Source: Hamiltosporidium magnivora (Eukaryota; Microsporidia; Dubosqiidae). From it: a DNA stretch of 64,000 nt. Where the stretch lies: assembly GCA_004325065.1 (NCBI GenBank), contig PITI01000001.1, positions 1 through 64,000 on the forward strand. The letters are read 5' to 3'. The translations under genes were made by a program, and so were the position numbers. The number at the start of each line of letters is the position of its first letter. Position 1 is the first letter of the stretch. Shown here in pieces: positions 62,299 to 64,000 of this stretch. The notes below the pieces were generated by a model. It had not been told where the DNA came from. It made no database searches and saw only the letters and a program-made list of their open reading frames with translations.

Positions 62299-63762
62299 AT
62301 GGTTGCTACTTGTATTGGTTATGATAAAGCGAAGAATTTTTATGAAAAATTTCTTATTTGGTTATATATTTTTATATGGTTTGGATTTGCTATTTCTTAT
62401 ACATTTAGATATGCATTTAGAAAAAATGGAAACTACGAAATTCTATTTTTTGAGGAAAAAAGAATAGAATGTCTCAGTAAAAACCCTGGTAAGTGTTTTA
62501 AAATAACATACCTTTGTGACGAAAATATATCGTTTTATAGCGGTAAAGTACATTGTTTTAAATACACAAAAGAAAACTTTGTTAATTTTGAGATTTTGAA
62601 TGATATTCTATCTCTAAATTCTATAGCAAGCAAAATTAAAAATGGAAGGATTGAATGTGATTATGAATTGATTTACTTTCTTAAAATTACTAAAGATATA
62701 GCAAACATATCGAATACCTTGACAAATAATCGGTTTAGAAATTTGCTTTTAACCCTAAAATGTTTAAAAGCAGTAGAAAACAATAACATCATCAAATTAT
62801 TTCACGCCTTAATTTTCATTGACATTTTTTCTCTAAATTCCTATAAAAAGGTACAATTGGATTTCAAACAGATATTTGACTCTTGCTTTGCCAATAAAAT
62901 ACATTTTTCAATAAAAAATAATCTCATTTCGGCAATTTTAAATATTAATATGATGAAATATGTGTGGTATGATGGCAATTTATTATTTTTGGAAAATTGT
63001 AAAGAAAAATACGATACATCACTGTTTGATGAACATATTCCATATAAAAATTTACTGGTAAATAGTTATAAAGTATTTTGTACTTTAGAAAATATTCTCA
63101 AAAATTCTTACACTTTTAATTCTTTAAAGATCTTATTGAAGATTATCAATATAAAAGCTTTTATTATAAATAATTACCTAGACTTAAATAGTATTCCGGA
63201 TATTGAACATAAATTTCTGATCCTTTCAATGAATATTTTCGAATCCATAATAATTTCCTATATAGATGACTTTTCCTCGCTTTTTTTATACAGACTAAAT
63301 GGTGCTCTTAAAAAGGACATAGAATTTCTTAGATTTAAAAACCTTTCGATTTCAAAAAATAATCTTGATAGATTCCTAAGACAGAGAAAACTTAGAGGTT
63401 TTTTATTGGGTGATGTAGATTATATTGATTTTTTCCCTTATATTGAACTCTGCATGCATTTAAATGACACTCTAGAATACATATTTTTTAGGAATGTTAG
63501 TATAGATATTAACTGGTGGATGGATTTTTTACTAAGAGCAAAAATTCATACAATTATACTTTCATTTGATAATTCCTCCTTACAAGAAAGTTTTATCAAA
63601 GCGTTCATTATACAAATGTGCTTTAAAAACGTTTTGTACTTTGATTGCACTTTTTGCAATCTTATTCTAACCATTGATTTTTGTAATTCTTTATCGTGTT
63701 GGAGAAATCTAAAAAATTTGAAATTAAAAGGATATGAAACTAAGGAAAAGACCGAAATATAA
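62299..63762 (+). CDS. Membrane-anchored protein with irregular leucine-rich repeats (487 aa, frame broken at the end)
   Basis: Residues 17-37 form a strongly hydrophobic segment (FLIWLYIFIWFGFAISYTF) preceded by Lys residues, so the protein is either secreted by a long signal sequence or anchored by its N-terminus. Residues 40-390 are Phe/Ile/Leu/Asn/Lys-rich with no motif I recognise. From about 390 to the stop, Leu-rich lines appear with leucine-rich-repeat-like spacing (LEYIFFRNVSI, IHTIILSFDNSSL, FKNVLYFDCTF, LKNLKLKGYET). The frame then stops, and the next frame continues the same kind of repeats at once (63762). A short stretch (FESIIISYIDDFSSLFLYRL, 314-333) recalls LIESYIDFF of the paralogues at 2952 and 12651, but a common origin is not established. 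Leucine-rich-repeat protein families are frequent in microsporidia; partners are unknown. Confidence 0.8.
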   Translation: MVATCIGYDKAKNFYEKFLIWLYIFIWFGFAISYTFRYAFRKNGNYEILFFEEKRIECLSKNPGKCFKITYLCDENISFYSGKVHCFKYTKENFVNFEILNDILSLNSIASKIKNGRIECDYELIYFLKITKDIANISNTLTNNRFRNLLLTLKCLKAVENNNIIKLFHALIFIDIFSLNSYKKVQLDFKQIFDSCFANKIHFSIKNNLISAILNINMMKYVWYDGNLLFLENCKEKYDTSLFDEHIPYKNLLVNSYKVFCTLENILKNSYTFNSLKILLKIINIKAFIINNYLDLNSIPDIEHKFLILSMNIFESIIISYIDDFSSLFLYRLNGALKKDIEFLRFKNLSISKNNLDRFLRQRKLRGFLLGDVDYIDFFPYIELCMHLNDTLEYIFFRNVSIDINWWMDFLLRAKIHTIILSFDNSSLQESFIKAFIIQMCFKNVLYFDCTFCNLILTIDFCNSLSCWRNLKNLKLKGYETKEKTEI

Positions 63763-64000
63763 TGTTAAAAGCAATTGAAGGTATGAAAAATTTGGTATAT
63801 CTCACTATTGGTAGCTACAAAATTCCGCCGAGATTTTACAATATTTCATTGCAAAAACAGAAAATAAAGGTTCTACAGCTAAAAAACTATTCTTCGCGAA
63901 AAAAACCTCTTCTGGTTGATTTGTACAGTCATTTTAATAAACTTACCAAACTTGTTTTAACAAAAATAACCATAAGCTTTTCTACTATGAACGAAATTTT
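63762..64000 (+). CDS. Leucine-rich-repeat continuation in the -1 frame, 3' partial
   Basis: The ATG at 63762-63764 overlaps the previous stop by one base (TAATG), and 79 codons run open to the window edge. The product begins MLKAIEGMKNLVYLTIGSY and continues with KIKVLQLKNY and LTKLVLTKITIS, giving three leucine-rich-repeat-like lines in register with those ending the previous frame. The -1 frame is already open from 63744, so the two parts overlap by about 19 bases. The simplest reading is one gene with a single frameshift (mutation or sequencing error); a separate gene started by reinitiation or programmed frameshifting is less likely, and no classic slippery heptamer was seen. Confidence 0.6.
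   Translation, partial: MLKAIEGMKNLVYLTIGSYKIPPRFYNISLQKQKIKVLQLKNYSSRKKPLLVDLYSHFNKLTKLVLTKITISFSTMNEI

Noticed and set aside
63741..63762. Programmed -1 frameshift site
   Set aside because: No X XXY YYZ slippery heptamer is visible in the 19-base overlap, so recoding is kept only as a minor option.
1..64000. CRISPR arrays, tandem satellite arrays, rRNA genes
   Set aside because: No regularly spaced short repeats, no tandem array beyond simple A/T runs and no conserved rRNA segments were seen on reading both strands.

Overview
This window looks like gene-sparse, very AT-rich nuclear DNA of a large-genome microsporidian. I infer this from four things: three long intronless coding regions with predicted N-terminal secretion or membrane segments; a CCC motif just before the ATG of two of them (the microsporidian start-proximal signal); a paralogous pair of secreted-type proteins of unknown function; and decayed transposons of kinds shared with animals. 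The species cannot be fixed from the sequence alone. Large-genome genera such as Hamiltosporidium or Edhazardia would fit.

Layout. Positions 1-595 hold the 3' end of a non-LTR retrotransposon (LINE) with a restriction-like endonuclease (RLE) domain, as in the R2/NeSL/CRE group; it runs in from the left. Positions 2952-4946 and 12651-14624 hold two homologous same-strand genes, each with a signal-peptide-like start, a variable basic/polar N-terminal third and a conserved C-terminal domain of about 390 residues. Between them lie a decayed, 5'-truncated LINE copy (7470-9104, minus), a full copy of a ~725 bp repeat (family B) and a stretch of less AT-rich, decayed, unassigned sequence. From 14.6 to 62.3 kb I find no convincing gene, only AT-rich DNA with scattered elements: three ~230 bp SINE-sized repeats (family C: 16.8, 29.5, 48.5 kb), a third LINE remnant (31.6-32.9 kb), two more full B copies (44.7, 49.5 kb), B fragments at 1.0 and 59.2 kb, and a ~2.4 kb decayed hAT DNA transposon (56.3-58.7 kb). 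At the right edge (62299-64000) is a membrane-anchored protein with irregular leucine-rich repeats whose frame breaks at 63762 and continues in the -1 frame to the window end.

Working picture: a subtelomere-like or otherwise gene-poor neighbourhood where a secreted-protein family has duplicated among retroelements. No RNA genes, CRISPR arrays or operons are supported. The paralogous secreted family, the B repeat whose short copies all keep the same terminus, and the animal-like hAT element deserve most attention.
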